Of a stretch of 64,000 nt of DNA, positions 53,581 to 63,694 are shown piece by piece. Source of the DNA: Novosphingobium sp. GTDB lineage: Bacteria; Pseudomonadota; Alphaproteobacteria; Sphingomonadales; Sphingomonadaceae. The stretch covers positions 33,208-97,207 of the forward strand of contig NZ_JAHEBV010000010.1 of assembly GCF_024642085.1 (NCBI RefSeq), given 5' to 3'. The translations under genes and the position numbers were made by a program. The first letter of the stretch is position 1. Every line of letters starts with the position of its first letter. The notes beneath the pieces were generated by a model, which saw only the letters and a program-made list of their open reading frames with translations, did not search any database and had not been told where the DNA came from.

Positions 53581-56253
53581 ATGACCCAGGTCGGACAGGA
53601 TACACTCGGCACGCGCAGCACGCTTACCGTCGGTGGTAAGGACTTCGCGTATTATTCGCTCAACAAGGCCGCGGCCAAGCTGGGTGACATAAGCCGTCTG
53701 CCTTTCTCGATGAAAGTCCTGCTGGAAAACCTGCTGCGCTTTGAGGATGGCGGGTTCACCGTATCGACCGACCATGTCAAAGCGGTGATCGACTGGCAGA
53801 ACAACCCCACCGAATCGAGTGAGGAGATCCAGTACAGGCCGGCCCGCGTGCTGCTGCAGGATTTCACCGGCGTGCCCTGCGTGGTCGATCTGGCCGCGAT
53901 GCGCGATGCCATTGCCACGCTTGGCGGCGATACCAGCCGGATCAACCCGCTGGTGCCGGTCAACCTGGTGATTGACCATTCGGTCATGGTGGACGAATTC
54001 GGCCATCCCAAGGCTTTCGAAGAAAACGTCGAGATTGAATACCACCGCAACATGGAGCGGTACGATTTTCTCAAGTGGGGCTCGAAGTCGCTCGACAACT
54101 TCTATGCCGTGCCGCCGGGCACCGGCATCTGCCATCAGGTCAATCTGGAAAATATCGCTCGGACAGTTTGGACTTCGACGGACCAGAACGGCGTCACCGT
54201 GGCCTATCCCGACACCTGCGTCGGTACCGACAGTCACACCACCATGATCAACGGCCTGGGTGTGCTGGGCTGGGGCGTCGGCGGGATTGAGGCCGAGGCC
54301 GCGATGCTGGGCCAGCCAATATCGATGCTGATCCCGGAAGTTGTCGGCTTCAAGCTGACCGGCGAACTGATGGAAGGCGTCACGGCCACCGATCTGGTGC
54401 TGACCTGCACCAATATGCTGCGTTCGCACGGCGTAGTTGGCCGCTTTGTCGAATATTACGGACCGGGGCTTGCCTCGCTTAGCCTGGCTGACCGTGCGAC
54501 CCTGGCGAACATGGCACCCGAATACGGCGCGACCTGCGGCTTCTTCGGGATCGACGACAAGACGCTGGATTATCTGCGCCTGACCGGACGCGAGGAAGCG
54601 CAGATCGCGCTGGTCGAAGCCTATGCCAGGGAACAGGGTTTCTGGATCGATCCGGCAATCGAACCGGTGTTCTCCTCGACCCTGTCACTCGACATGGGCA
54701 CCGTCGTGCCATCGCTCGCCGGGCCCAAACGCCCGCAGGACCGGGTCGATCTGACGGCAGTGGATGATGTTTTTGCCAAGGACATGGCCGAGGTTTACAA
54801 GAAGACCAACCAGCGCGTGCCGGTTGAAGGAAGGGACTTTGACCTGGGCGACGGCGACGTGATGATCGCCGCGATCACCAGCTGCACCAACACGTCAAAC
54901 CCCAGCGTACTTGTCGCTGCCGGCCTGGTTGCCAAGAAGGCCGACGAATTGGGCCTGAAGCCCAAGCCTTGGGTCAAGACCAGCCTGGCCCCGGGATCGC
55001 AGGTTGTCACTGACTATCTGGTCAAGGCCGGGCTGCAGAGCCATCTCGACAACATCGGCTTCAACCTGGTCGGCTATGGCTGTACCACCTGCATCGGCAA
55101 TTCGGGCCCCTTGGCCGAACCGATCAGCAAGGCGATCAACGACAACGGCCTGGTCGCCGCTGCGGTTATCAGCGGGAACCGCAATTTTGAAGGCCGGGTT
55201 TCTCCAGATGTGCGCGCCAACTTCCTCGCCAGCCCGCCGCTGGTGGTGGCCTATGCGCTGAAGGGCACGGTGGTAGACGATTTCATCGCCACCCCGATCG
55301 GGCAGGGTAAGGACGGCCGGGACGTTTTCCTGCGTGATATCTGGCCGACCAATCAGGAAGTCGCCAGCACCATGGCCGCCTGCGTTACGCGCGACATGTT
55401 CCAGGCCCGCTATGCCGATGTCTACAAGGGTGATCGCCATTGGCAGGCAATCGATGTCACCGGCAGCGAAACCTATCAATGGCGCGCAGGCAGCACCTAT
55501 GTCGCCAACCCGCCGTACTTCGAAGGCATGACCATGACCCCGGCCCCGGTGCTGGACATCGTTGATGCCAAACCCCTGCTGATCCTTGGCGATTCGATCA
55601 CAACCGATCACATCAGCCCGGCCGGCAACATCAAGGCTGACAGCCCGGCAGGCCAATGGCTGATGGAACACCAGGTCGCCAAGGCCGACTTCAACTCTTA
55701 CGGCGCGCGGCGCGGCCACCACGAAGTGATGATGCGCGGCACCTTTGCCAATATCCGCATCAAGAACGAGATGGTCCCCGGCATTGAAGGCGGGATGAGC
55801 CGCTTTAACGGAGAGGTCATGCCGGTTTATGACGCGGCTATGAAGAACAAGGCCGCCGGCGTGCCGATGGTCGTGATTGCCGGCAAGGAATACGGCACCG
55901 GTTCAAGTCGTGACTGGGCAGCCAAGGGCACCAACCTGCTGGGCGTGCGCGCAGTGATCGTCGAAAGCTTTGAACGCATCCACCGCTCAAACTTGGTGGG
56001 CATGGGCGTGCTGCCGCTGCAGTTCAAGGATGGGCAGACCCGACAGAGCCTTGGCCTGGACGGCGATTGCACCTTCACCATCCACGGCGTCGCCAGCCTT
56101 GCCCCGCGCCAGGACGTTGACGTGGAAGTGACCCGCAAGGACGGATCGACCTTCACGTTTACCGCGCTGTGTCGCATTGATACCGCCAACGAGGTTGAAT
56201 ACTTCAATAACGGCGGCATCCTGCACTACGTGCTGCGCAAACTGGCGAGCTGA
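53581..56253 (+). CDS. acnA: aconitate hydratase A
   Basis: An 890-residue AcnA/IRP-type aconitase of the citric acid cycle. Iron-sulfur cysteines are in [12 protein letters not shown] and [11 protein letters not shown]. Family blocks include [27 protein letters not shown] and, in domain 4, [19 protein letters not shown] at 53581 has AGGAG 11 bases upstream and starts the family N-terminus; the frame is open further upstream but unsupported. Confidence 0.97.
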   Translation: MTQVGQDTLGTRSTLTVGGKDFAYYSLNKAAAKLGDISRLPFSMKVLLENLLRFEDGGFTVSTDHVKAVIDWQNNPTESSEEIQYRPARVLLQDFTGVPCVVDLAAMRDAIATLGGDTSRINPLVPVNLVIDHSVMVDEFGHPKAFEENVEIEYHRNMERYDFLKWGSKSLDNFYAVPPGTGICHQVNLENIARTVWTSTDQNGVTVAYPDTCVGTDSHTTMINGLGVLGWGVGGIEAEAAMLGQPISMLIPEVVGFKLTGELMEGVTATDLVLTCTNMLRSHGVVGRFVEYYGPGLASLSLADRATLANMAPEYGATCGFFGIDDKTLDYLRLTGREEAQIALVEAYAREQGFWIDPAIEPVFSSTLSLDMGTVVPSLAGPKRPQDRVDLTAVDDVFAKDMAEVYKKTNQRVPVEGRDFDLGDGDVMIAAITSCTNTSNPSVLVAAGLVAKKADELGLKPKPWVKTSLAPGSQVVTDYLVKAGLQSHLDNIGFNLVGYGCTTCIGNSGPLAEPISKAINDNGLVAAAVISGNRNFEGRVSPDVRANFLASPPLVVAYALKGTVVDDFIATPIGQGKDGRDVFLRDIWPTNQEVASTMAACVTRDMFQARYADVYKGDRHWQAIDVTGSETYQWRAGSTYVANPPYFEGMTMTPAPVLDIVDAKPLLILGDSITTDHISPAGNIKADSPAGQWLMEHQVAKADFNSYGARRGHHEVMMRGTFANIRIKNEMVPGIEGGMSRFNGEVMPVYDAAMKNKAAGVPMVVIAGKEYGTGSSRDWAAKGTNLLGVRAVIVESFERIHRSNLVGMGVLPLQFKDGQTRQSLGLDGDCTFTIHGVASLAPRQDVDVEVTRKDGSTFTFTALCRIDTANEVEYFNNGGILHYVLRKLAS

Positions 56254-56342
56254 TCGGCCTGGTTTCCCGGCGGTGTGCCTCTGCGCTGCCGGGCATTGCC
56301 ATTTTCAAAGTATCTTAAACCGGATTTGTTAGGGCTGCGCCG

Positions 56343-57047
56343 ATGGACAGCGCTGCCAAGATACTGCCGGCCCCCGACAAGGCCTATCACGATCCGGCCA
56401 AGCTGGCCTGGCTTGGCGCGCAGGTGCGCCAGCGTCTTGGCTCGATTCCGGGGGTGGAGCGCATCGATACGTCGCACGCGGACATGTTCCTGGCGCCAGG
56501 CTTTCTCGACAAGCGCGATTGCCGGGACCTGGCGCGCCTGATTGATGCCGGCGCGCAGCCATCGACCCTGTTCAAGGGGACCGAGCGGCCTGATTTCCGC
56601 ACCAGCTGGACCTGTCATCTGCCATCGACCGAGCCGCTCGTCGAAAGTCTTGAAGAATACATCAGCGATCTGCTGGGCATTCACAACGCTTATGCCGAAA
56701 CCGCGCAGGGCCAGCGCTATCGTCCCGGCGAACAGTACAAAGCCCACCACGATTTCTTCCACGCCGGCCATGATTACTGGCTGCGCGAGGCACCACGCGG
56801 CGGGCAGCGCACCTGGACCGCGATGGTTTACCTGAACGAGCCCAAGGAAGGCGGAGAAACCGAGTTTCCGCTGCTTGACGTTGCGATCCGCCCGCGTACC
56901 GGCACCCTGGTAGTATGGAACAACATGGCGCTCGATGGAACGCCGAACATGAAAACGCTCCATGCCGCCAAGCCGGTAATCGGCGGGGTAAAGCACGTAA
57001 TAACCAAGTGGTACCGGCTGGGGCCCTGGCGTCTGCTCAACACCTGA
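56343..57047 (+). CDS. 2-oxoglutarate-Fe(II) oxygenase, prolyl 4-hydroxylase-like
   Basis: A 234-residue protein whose second half is a P4Hc double-stranded beta-helix. The iron triad is HHD (Q-Y-K-A-H-H-D) and the distal His in TLHAAKPV; the 2-oxoglutarate lysine is K in GGVKHVITKW. The first 90 residues are a helical domain found in bacterial relatives. Target protein or metabolite unknown. It stands 89 bases after acnA and could share its transcript; a GC-rich hairpin follows. Confidence 0.88.
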   Translation: MDSAAKILPAPDKAYHDPAKLAWLGAQVRQRLGSIPGVERIDTSHADMFLAPGFLDKRDCRDLARLIDAGAQPSTLFKGTERPDFRTSWTCHLPSTEPLVESLEEYISDLLGIHNAYAETAQGQRYRPGEQYKAHHDFFHAGHDYWLREAPRGGQRTWTAMVYLNEPKEGGETEFPLLDVAIRPRTGTLVVWNNMALDGTPNMKTLHAAKPVIGGVKHVITKWYRLGPWRLLNT

Positions 57048-57056
57048 GCTGTTTAT

Positions 57057-57085
57057 AAAAAAACGGCCCGCGTCACCGCGGGCCG
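57057..57085 (-). terminator. rho-independent terminator of the PEP-CTERM gene
   Basis: Perfect 9-bp stem (57064-57072 with 57077-57085), 4-base loop, followed on the minus strand by seven T residues (57063-57057). It ends the minus-strand PEP-CTERM gene and may also stop transcription from the oxygenase gene, though no T-run follows on that side. Confidence 0.92.
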
Positions 57086-57110
57086 CATTGTTAGCGCGAT
57101 GCGGGCAACT

Positions 57111-58121
57111 TCAGGCCGCTTTGGCCTTCTTGCGGCGCAGCCGCCGTCCCAGCACCGTTGCGGTAGCAGCACCGAACAGCAGCATCATCGGGGGCTCCGG
57201 AACCTCGGTTCCGCTGCTGGTCGGCGGCGGAGGCGGAGGATTGTCACCGCTTGATGTCGGAGGCGGCGGGGGATTGTCGCCGCTTGAGGTCGGCGGGGGC
57301 GGAGGATTGTCGCCGCTCGACGTCGGCGGGGGCGGAGGCGTAACATCCCCGCTGGTGGTCCCGCCCGAGCTGGTCGAAGTCGAAGAGCTGGTTGAGCTGG
57401 ACGAGCTGGTCGAGGTCGAGGACGACGTTGACGTGCTGGATGTCACATTGCCAGAAGACGTAGACGTAGAGGTCGAAGTGCTGCTGGTTACGCCGCCGGT
57501 CGAAGTCGACACGCCGCCCGTAGACGTCGAAACGCCGCCGGTCGATGTGGTCGAGCTGGAGGTTACCCCGCCGGTTGTGGTCGAACTGGTGATTCCGCCG
57601 CTGCTGGTCGAGGTTGACCCGCCCGAGGTCGAGGTCGAGCCACCCGATGTCGAGCCGCCCGAGCTTGAGCTTGAAGTTGATCCAGTGGTGGTCGAGGTGA
57701 TCACAACGCTGCCGCCTGATCCGCCGCTACCGCCGAAGAAGCCGCCGAAGAAGCCGCCGCCAAAGCCCAGACCGCCCGAACCACCAATAACGACTGTGCT
57801 GCCGCCGCCGCCACCTTCCGGCATGGGCTGGGGGGGAAGCGGGGGAAGATAGGGCATGGCCATGGCCACCTGCGGTGCAGGATCGGGCGCGGCGCAGGTG
57901 TAATTACGGGTTACCACGCGGCGGATGCGCTTCATCTTGCGTGGTTCGGCTTTGGCCTGGCGAACAATCTTGCGCTTGGCTTTGGTCGGCGCCGCTTTGG
58001 CGTGCTTGACGTATTGCACGCGCTTGGCCGGAGCTTCGGCAACATGAACGGCACCGCCGCCAATTACCGCACCGCCAGCGGCAAACACCGCAAGTTTCGC
58101 AATGGCCATCCTTACCGACAT
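57111..58121 (-). CDS. low-complexity PEP-CTERM surface protein
   Basis: A 336-residue protein: N-terminal hydrophobic segment (about 6-25), a basic region rich in Lys/Arg (30-75), a short Pro part, a Gly-rich patch, then about 140 residues of almost only Ser, Thr and Gly, a Pro-rich part with three to four copies of an 11-residue unit TSSGDNPPPPP, and a C-terminal PEP-CTERM signal: VPEP, hydrophobic helix, RRLRRKK. PEP-CTERM proteins are cut and anchored or released by an exosortase and are tied to exopolysaccharide. No exosortase is in the window. The Ser/Thr tract is a likely glycosylation region. ATG at 58121 is used; ATG at 58109 is possible. Confidence 0.82.
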   Translation of the reverse strand: MSVRMAIAKLAVFAAGGAVIGGGAVHVAEAPAKRVQYVKHAKAAPTKAKRKIVRQAKAEPRKMKRIRRVVTRNYTCAAPDPAPQVAMAMPYLPPLPPQPMPEGGGGGSTVVIGGSGGLGFGGGFFGGFFGGSGGSGGSVVITSTTTGSTSSSSSGGSTSGGSTSTSGGSTSTSSGGITSSTTTGGVTSSSTTSTGGVSTSTGGVSTSTGGVTSSTSTSTSTSSGNVTSSTSTSSSTSTSSSSSTSSSTSTSSGGTTSGDVTPPPPPTSSGDNPPPPPTSSGDNPPPPPTSSGDNPPPPPPTSSGTEVPEPPMMLLFGAATATVLGRRLRRKKAKAA

Positions 58122-58327
58122 ACGCTTTGCTCTCTTTGTCCCACGAGGCGGAAATGGACCGGCCAACTGCGTAGCCGTCATGCCCCTGTAGCGGCAAAAG
58201 GACAGAGAGAGGTTAAGCGGGCAATGGGATTAACCGTCTTTTGCCTGCCCTGATGGGTAAAAAAGCTCTGGATTTGACGGGCTCAAACAGTTGTGTCCCA
58301 TTCTGAAACCGTTAGCTGACCCGTTAG

Positions 58328-59380
58328 TTACGCGCCCGGCTGCTTCGCGTCGGGATCACCCGAATCAAACAGTCCGGTCTGCACCCCGCTGGGCGGGGCA
58401 AGTCCCAAGTGCTGCCAGCCGCGATCATTAAGACAGCGCCCGCGCGCGGTGCGGGCAACAAGGCCAAGCTGGATCAGGTACGGTTCAATCACATCCTCAA
58501 CCGTGTCGCGCGGCTCGCTCAGCCCCGCGGCAAGTGTTTCGACCCCTACCGGTCCGCCTTTGTAAATATCGGCAATCATGAGAAGATAACGCCGGTCCTG
58601 GGCATCTAGTCCCAAGGCATCAACTTCAAGCCTGGTCAGGGATGCATCGGCAAGGCGCTGCGTTATCGCCGCATCGCCGCCGACATGCGCAAAATCCCGC
58701 ACCCGGCGCAGCAGCCGCCCGGCCACCCGCGGCGTGCCGCGCGCCCGCCGCGCAATCTCCTGCGCCCCGCCCGGATCGATGCCAATCCCCAGCAGCCCGG
58801 CGCCGCGCGTCACCACGCGTTCCAGTTCAGGCACGGAATAGAAGTTGAGCCGCACCGGAATGCCGAACCGGTCGCGCAGCGGCGTGGTTAGCAGGCCCTG
58901 CCGCGTCGTCGCCCCGATCAGAGTGAAGGGCGGCAGATCAATCCGCACCGAGCGGGCCGAGGGGCCCTCGCCGATGATAAGATCCAGCGCCCGGTCCTCC
59001 ATCGCGGGATAGAGTACCTCTTCCACAACCGGGTTAAGCCGATGTATTTCATCGATAAACAGGACATCGCCGGCTTCCAGGTTGGTCAGAAGCGCCGCCA
59101 GATCACCCGACTTTGCGATGACCGGGCCAGAAGTAGCACGGAAGCCCACGCCCAGTTCGCGCGCAACGATCTGCGCCAGCGTGGTCTTGCCCAGCCCCGG
59201 CGGGCCAAAGAACAGGACATGGTCCATCGCCTCGCGCCGCGAACGCGCGCTGTCGATGAACACTTTGAGATTGTCCTTGGCCCCGGCCTGCCCGACAAAC
59301 TCCGCCAGCGTCTTGGGCCGCAGCGCCGCATCGGCGTCATCTGGCTGAGATGCCGGCGTGAGGAGGGGGTTATCGGTCAC
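58328..59380 (-). CDS. ruvB: Holliday junction branch migration ATPase RuvB
   Basis: A 350-residue AAA+ motor. Walker A is [13 protein letters not shown], Walker [12 protein letters not shown], sensor 1 LIGATTR; C-terminal winged helix carries [13 protein letters not shown]. With RuvA it drives branch migration. The start overlaps the ruvA stop (ATGA). ruvC is about 2.2 kb away, beyond four unrelated genes, rather than adjoining. Confidence 0.98.
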   Translation of the reverse strand: MTDNPLLTPASQPDDADAALRPKTLAEFVGQAGAKDNLKVFIDSARSRREAMDHVLFFGPPGLGKTTLAQIVARELGVGFRATSGPVIAKSGDLAALLTNLEAGDVLFIDEIHRLNPVVEEVLYPAMEDRALDLIIGEGPSARSVRIDLPPFTLIGATTRQGLLTTPLRDRFGIPVRLNFYSVPELERVVTRGAGLLGIGIDPGGAQEIARRARGTPRVAGRLLRRVRDFAHVGGDAAITQRLADASLTRLEVDALGLDAQDRRYLLMIADIYKGGPVGVETLAAGLSEPRDTVEDVIEPYLIQLGLVARTARGRCLNDRGWQHLGLAPPSGVQTGLFDSGDPDAKQPGA

Positions 59381-59976
59381 CCCGCTGCCCTCTTCAAACC
59401 GACGCGGATGAGGTCATTGAGCGCTGCTCCTTCGCCCAGTTCCTCAAGCGCCCGCGAAACTGCTATCGTCGCGATGTTGGGCTTGAAACCCAGGTTTTGG
59501 AGCGCCGAAACCGCATCGGCGCTGGCCGATCCGGCTGGCAGCGCCGCCATTGCCGCGCCGGGTCCGCCAGGCAGGCCGCCAGCCTTGTCCTTGAGTTCGT
59601 TGACGATCCGCCCCGCCAGCTTGGGACCGACACCCTGGGCGCGGGCGACCATCGCCGCGTCGCCTGCGGAACAGGCGCGTTGCAGGTCATCGATGCTAAG
59701 CGCAGAGAGCACGGCCAGCGCCATTTTGCTACCGACCCCTTGCACGCCGGTCAGCAGGCGGAACCAGGCGCGTTCTTCGCCGCTGGCAAAGCCGATCAGG
59801 CGCATGTCGTTTTCCGATACCTGCAGTTCGGTGTGGAGTGTCACCCGATCCCCGCGCCCGCCCAGCGCATCAAGCGTCTTGGCGCTGCAATGGACGAGGT
59901 AACCGACGCCGTTCACGTCGATTACAGCCCAGTCGGGACCGAAATCGTCAAGCAGGCCGGATAGACGGGCAATCAT
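59377..59976 (-). CDS. ruvA: Holliday junction DNA helicase subunit RuvA
   Basis: A 199-residue RuvA: N-terminal OB fold (1-65, starting [13 protein letters not shown]), two helix-hairpin-helix motifs ([38 protein letters not shown]) and a C-terminal domain (155-199) that contacts RuvB, after a Gly/Pro/Ala linker. Confidence 0.97.
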   Translation of the reverse strand: MIARLSGLLDDFGPDWAVIDVNGVGYLVHCSAKTLDALGGRGDRVTLHTELQVSENDMRLIGFASGEERAWFRLLTGVQGVGSKMALAVLSALSIDDLQRACSAGDAAMVARAQGVGPKLAGRIVNELKDKAGGLPGGPGAAMAALPAGSASADAVSALQNLGFKPNIATIAVSRALEELGEGAALNDLIRVGLKRAAG

Positions 59977-60106
59977 GGCCCGTGGTTATCGCGCCCGCCT
60001 TCCCGGGGCAAGGGTCGGGAACAAGGCGCGAACATTTTTCTGTTCAGCACCGCGCAAGCGTGAAAAGCTAGGGCGCGCAGAAATACCGCACAAAGGGAAC
60101 TTTACG

Positions 60107-60637
60107 ATGCCCGTTCGCCGCCTGATTGTTCCGCTTGCCTTTGCCCTGTCTGCCGCCCCGGCTGCGGCGCAGGAAGTCTATCTGGGCGCCAGTTTCCACG
60201 CGGTCGATCTGCCCACCAGCCTGGAAAACGGAGAGGAAGGCGGACGCGATGTGCAGTTCGGCTTTCGCACCGCGCCCGTGGAGGGTCTGGCCTTCATTGG
60301 CAAGCCGTCTGTCTATGTCCACGGGCAGGTGGCGCTGGACCGCACCACCAGCATCGCCGCGGCGGGGATAAGCTGGAAGCTGGGCGGCAAGGTCTACCTG
60401 CGTCCGGGGATCGGGCTGGCGGTCAACTCTGACCGGATGCCGGATTATCGCGGCAACCTGCGGATAGACCTGGGATCACGCATTACGTTTGAGCCGGAAC
60501 TGGCCTTGGGCGCGCGGCTGAATGACACCGTGGCGGCCGAGCTGAGCTGGGTCCACATCAGCCACGCCACCTTGCTGGGCGGCCAGAACCCCGGGATGGA
60601 TTTCCTGGGCGCGCGGCTGGTTTATAAGTTGAAGTAG
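60107..60637 (+). CDS. acyloxyacyl hydrolase, PagL-like lipid A 3-O-deacylase
   Basis: A 176-residue outer membrane beta-barrel with a signal peptide (1-21, ending AAAQE). The C-terminal region VHISHATLLGGQNPGMDF has the His-x-Ser pair of PagL, and the protein ends in an aromatic/hydrophobic strand (VYKLK). PagL removes the 3-O acyl chain of lipid A; in sphingomonads, which often lack normal LPS, the substrate may differ. ATG at 60107 has AAGGGAA 7 bases upstream. Confidence 0.82.
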   Translation: MPVRRLIVPLAFALSAAPAAAQEVYLGASFHAVDLPTSLENGEEGGRDVQFGFRTAPVEGLAFIGKPSVYVHGQVALDRTTSIAAAGISWKLGGKVYLRPGIGLAVNSDRMPDYRGNLRIDLGSRITFEPELALGARLNDTVAAELSWVHISHATLLGGQNPGMDFLGARLVYKLK

Positions 60638-60645
60638 GCGTTGAT

Positions 60646-60675
60646 GCGGCCCGGAAACCAGCGTCCCCGGGCCGC
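60646..60675. terminator. bidirectional terminator-like hairpin between convergent genes
   Basis: A perfect 9-bp GC-rich stem (60646-60654 with 60667-60675) and 12-base loop fill the 44-bp gap between the convergent deacylase and lipoprotein genes. No T-run on either side. Confidence 0.6.
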
Positions 60676-60681
60676 AATCGG

Positions 60682-61020
60682 TCAGATACGCGGCAGCTTG
60701 ATGTCCGCGGCTAGTCCGCAGGCCAGTGCCGCCCCGGCAACCTGCATCGTGGTTTCGCCGTCGCGCATGGTGCCCGCAACGCGGACAAGATCGCCGAAGG
60801 TCATCGGCCCGTCAGTGTTGTAATACCGGGCAGCCTTGGCCAGCCGGTCCACCTGACCGGTCGACAGATGACCGCGCAGGAACTCAGCCGCGCAGCTCGC
60901 CTTGTTCTCGCTCATCCCATAGCGCATCAGCGCATCGGAGATCTGGTAGCGGCTGGCCGTGCAGGCAGACACGGACAGGCCGGCCAGCGCGGCAAGGGTA
61001 AGGGACTTGGCAAAACGCAT
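60682..61020 (-). CDS. small putative lipoprotein
   Basis: A 112-residue protein with a lipoprotein signal (LSVSAC, cysteine at 20) and a mature part with further cysteines in NKASCAAEF and AALACGL that could form a disulfide. No known domain recognised. ATG at 61020 with GGGAG 6 bases upstream. Confidence 0.8.
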   Translation of the reverse strand: MRFAKSLTLAALAGLSVSACTASRYQISDALMRYGMSENKASCAAEFLRGHLSTGQVDRLAKAARYYNTDGPMTFGDLVRVAGTMRDGETTMQVAGAALACGLAADIKLPRI

Positions 61021-61113
61021 GGGTTGCTCCCGTATCAAACTGGAGCGGCGCGACTAACTGCCGGCGTGTGAATGCCGAATGGACCCCGGGTTAAGGCTGC
61101 AGCAAGGCGAGGA

Positions 61114-61617
61114 TCAGGTGTTGGCCTGCTTGTCCTGCGGGACGTTGTCATCGGGGCCATAGTAAAGCTGGGCACAGTCATGCGCCTTGACCCCGCCTTC
61201 AAGCGAAAGGTCGTCCTTGAAAGCATCACGGATGAAGTCGACAGTATCGAGATGGCGGTCTTCGAAATACATCTTGTGGACGTCATCGCGCCCCGCACCG
61301 AAGACGATCCTGCCAACGCCCGCCCAGATCGAAGCCATGGTGCACATGCCGCAGGGCTGGAGCGTGGAATACAGCGTTGCGTCCTTGATCTGCATGTCCC
61401 CCACGGCCTTTCCGGCAGCGCGCAGGGCCTCAACCTCGGCATGGGCAGTCGCGTCGCACTGTTCAGTCGTGCGGTTGACGCCCTGTGCGATCAGTTTTCC
61501 ATCGCGCACTATCAGAGCGGCGATCGGCGTGTTGGCCGGATCGGTACCTTTTTCAGCCACGGCCAGCGCGATTGCGCGCGCGATCCATTCGTCATCGGTT
61601 GGGTTGTGCATGTCCAT
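61114..61617 (-). CDS. CMP/dCMP-type nucleoside deaminase (guanine deaminase-like)
   Basis: A 167-residue zinc deaminase: HAEVEAL (zinc His and catalytic Glu) and PCGMC (two zinc cysteines). Length and the C-terminal tail after the zinc site resemble guanine deaminase/tRNA-adenosine deaminase-like families; substrate cannot be fixed. ATG at 61617 lies 8 bases after the ruvC stop; ATG at 61611 is the alternative. Confidence 0.82.
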   Translation of the reverse strand: MDMHNPTDDEWIARAIALAVAEKGTDPANTPIAALIVRDGKLIAQGVNRTTEQCDATAHAEVEALRAAGKAVGDMQIKDATLYSTLQPCGMCTMASIWAGVGRIVFGAGRDDVHKMYFEDRHLDTVDFIRDAFKDDLSLEGGVKAHDCAQLYYGPDDNVPQDKQANT

Positions 61618-61624
61618 CCGCTGA

Positions 61625-62113
61625 TCAACGGATGAAGATGCTGCGCGTTCCCGACAGGTTGGCATGAGCAATCGCCACGGCCAGTGCATCGGCGGCATCG
61701 GCCCCCGCCAGTTGTACACCGGGCAGCAGCACACGGAGCATAGCCTGAATCTGCGCCTTTTCGGCCGTCCCGGTGCCGACTATGGCCTTCTTGATTAGCC
61801 GCGCGGCGTATTCGCTGACCGGCAATCCGGCGCGCGCCAAGGCCAAAAGGCACACCCCGCGCGCCTGGCCCAGCTTGAGCGTGGACTGCGGGTTCTTGTT
61901 GACGAACACTTCCTCCACCGCGCTGTCGCTGGGTTGGTAGCGCGCAATCACGTCGGAAAGTTCGCGGTCGAGCGTGACCAGCCGCTCGGGGAGCGAAGCC
62001 TTGGCATCGGTCTTGACCTGGCCGTTGGCAACGTGGGTCAGCCGACTGCCGCTTTTGGCGACAATTCCCCAGCCGGTGCAGGTCAGGCTGGGGTCCAGGC
62101 CGATAATGATCAG
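61625..62113 (-). CDS. ruvC: Holliday junction endonuclease RuvC, apparent CTG start
   Basis: A 162-residue RuvC resolvase, full length for the family. It opens [15 protein letters not shown] (first catalytic Asp), then [21 protein letters not shown] (Glu) and [14 protein letters not shown] (the final Asp pair). In this frame no ATG, GTG or TTG exists between the in-frame TGA upstream and the conserved N-terminus. The codon at the exact place of the usual initiator methionine is CTG (62113-62111), forming a 4-base CTGA overlap with the yebC stop. The first conventional start (GTG, 61951) would delete the first active-site Asp. So I read CTG as the start, coupled to yebC; ATT two codons later is an alternative. 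Confidence 0.88.
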   Translation of the reverse strand: MIIIGLDPSLTCTGWGIVAKSGSRLTHVANGQVKTDAKASLPERLVTLDRELSDVIARYQPSDSAVEEVFVNKNPQSTLKLGQARGVCLLALARAGLPVSEYAARLIKKAIVGTGTAEKAQIQAMLRVLLPGVQLAGADAADALAVAIAHANLSGTRSIFIR

Positions 62114-62853
62114 CCCAGCTTCTCCATCACCGCGTCAGGGATTTCATAATTGCCCCATACGGTCTGGACATCGTCGTCATCGTCCAGCACGTCGATCAGC
62201 TTTAGCAGGGTGGCGGCGTCCGCCTCGCCCACTTCGGCCTTCAGGCTGGGCTTCCATGCCAGCTTGACGCCTTCAGCTTCGCCCAGCGTCTTTTCCAGTT
62301 CACGGGCAACAGGATGCAGGTTTTCCATCGCGACCCAGATGGCGTGGCCGTCCTCGTCACTTTCGACATCATCGGCGCCGGCTTCGATTGCGGCTTCAAG
62401 TACGGTGTCCTCGTCCCCGGCGGCCGCGCCGTATTCGATCAGGCCAAGCCGTTCAAAACCGTGGCTGACCGCGCCGCTCGCGCCAAGGTTTCCGCCATTT
62501 TTGGCAAAGGCCGTGCGCACGTTGGTGGCGGTGCGGTTGCGGTTATCGGTCAGCGCCTCGACAATCAGGGCAACCCCGCCCGGACCGTAGCCTTCATAGC
62601 GGATCTCCTCGTAGTTCTCGCCATCGCCCTTGCTGGCCTTGTCGATCGCGCGCTGGATGTTGTCCTTGGGCACCGATTGCGCCTTGGCGGCGTTGACCGC
62701 GGCGCGCAGCCGTGGATTAAAATCAGGATCGGGCATGCCCATCTTGGCTGCGACGGTGATTTCACGGCTGAGCTTGGAAAACAGCCCCGCGCGCTTTTTG
62801 TCCTGCGCGCCCTTGCGGTGCATGATGTTCTTGAATTTGGAATGGCCTGCCAT
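62110..62853 (-). CDS. yebC: YebC/PmpR (TACO1) family protein
   Basis: A 247-residue protein beginning [21 protein letters not shown], the family signature, with NIQRAIDKA and [12 protein letters not shown] following. Long treated as a transcription regulator, the family is now linked to translation of proline-rich or stalling sequences on the ribosome. Its position directly before ruvC is widespread, and here they overlap by four bases. Confidence 0.96.
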   Translation of the reverse strand: MAGHSKFKNIMHRKGAQDKKRAGLFSKLSREITVAAKMGMPDPDFNPRLRAAVNAAKAQSVPKDNIQRAIDKASKGDGENYEEIRYEGYGPGGVALIVEALTDNRNRTATNVRTAFAKNGGNLGASGAVSHGFERLGLIEYGAAAGDEDTVLEAAIEAGADDVESDEDGHAIWVAMENLHPVARELEKTLGEAEGVKLAWKPSLKAEVGEADAATLLKLIDVLDDDDDVQTVWGNYEIPDAVMEKLG

Positions 62854-62947
62854 GGCGTCCTGTTTTCGACTGGAAGAAGTGTGCGGGCGCCCTTACACCG
62901 GGCAAGGCCGGTTGGGCAATGGTAGGCTGGCAATCAGGGGGTAAGCT

Positions 62948-63694
62948 TTGCAGGATATCAGCGCGGACATGACCGAACTGTCCCCTCGCCTGACCCTGCG
63001 CACCGTGCTGTGCGATTTTCGTGACTTTCTGCGCCGTCCGGCCGTGCTCGACCCGCAAGGGTGGTCAGCGGGCGGCGGCAAACACTGGGCTGTGTTGACG
63101 GCCTTGCTCATCGTTGGCCTGATCGGCGTGCTGCTGCCGTTCCTGGGTGCCTGGCAAAAGCTGTTCAGCCTGCCCTCGCCTACTGCTTTCGACAATTTCG
63201 ACAAGCGCTGGCTGGTGCCGGTAACCGTCATTTTCGCGCCGATTGCAGAAGAACTGCTGTTCCGCGGATGGCAGCGCGGCAGCGCTTCATCGCTGTGGCT
63301 GATGTTATGCGCGATCCTGGCCGGCGTAACCGTGGGCGTGATGACTGATGCCAGCCAGGCTTTGATCGCCGCGGGAGTCCTGCTTGCGCTGCTGATCGCC
63401 GGCATCGCGGGCTGGGTCCTGCTGCGCAAGAGGCCTGCGCCAATGCCGTGGTTCGCCCGGATTTTTCCGTGGATTTTTTATGCGGTGGCGGCAGGCTTTG
63501 CCTTGTTCCACCTGTCCAATTACCCGCGTTTCAGCCTGTTGATGGTGCCGCTGGTCCTGCCGCAACTTTGGGCCGCGCTGGTGCTGGGCTACTTGCGCCA
63601 GCGGCTGGGGCTGGCGCAGGCAATTCTAACCCATGTCGCGGCCAATGCCTGCAGCATCGGCCTGGCTTTGGCTTCAGGCTCGATCGGGTCCTAA
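62948..63694 (+). CDS. CPBP-family intramembrane metalloprotease
   Basis: A 248-residue membrane protein of the CAAX protease/bacteriocin-processing (CPBP, Abi) family. The motif [11 protein letters not shown] (about residues 98-108) holds the Glu-Glu-x3-Arg active site; the later histidine motifs are in ALFHLSNY and ILTHVAANA. Substrate unknown. The TTG at 62948 has AGGGGG 6 bases upstream; ATG at 62969 is the alternative. It overlaps the ybjQ 3' end by four bases, convergently. Confidence 0.87.
   Translation: MQDISADMTELSPRLTLRTVLCDFRDFLRRPAVLDPQGWSAGGGKHWAVLTALLIVGLIGVLLPFLGAWQKLFSLPSPTAFDNFDKRWLVPVTVIFAPIAEELLFRGWQRGSASSLWLMLCAILAGVTVGVMTDASQALIAAGVLLALLIAGIAGWVLLRKRPAPMPWFARIFPWIFYAVAAGFALFHLSNYPRFSLLMVPLVLPQLWAALVLGYLRQRLGLAQAILTHVAANACSIGLALASGSIGS

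Noticed and set aside
61625..61951. ruvC as a truncated pseudogene starting at GTG 61951
   Set aside because: The frame is open through the full conserved N-terminus, including the first active-site Asp, to a CTG at the normal initiator position.
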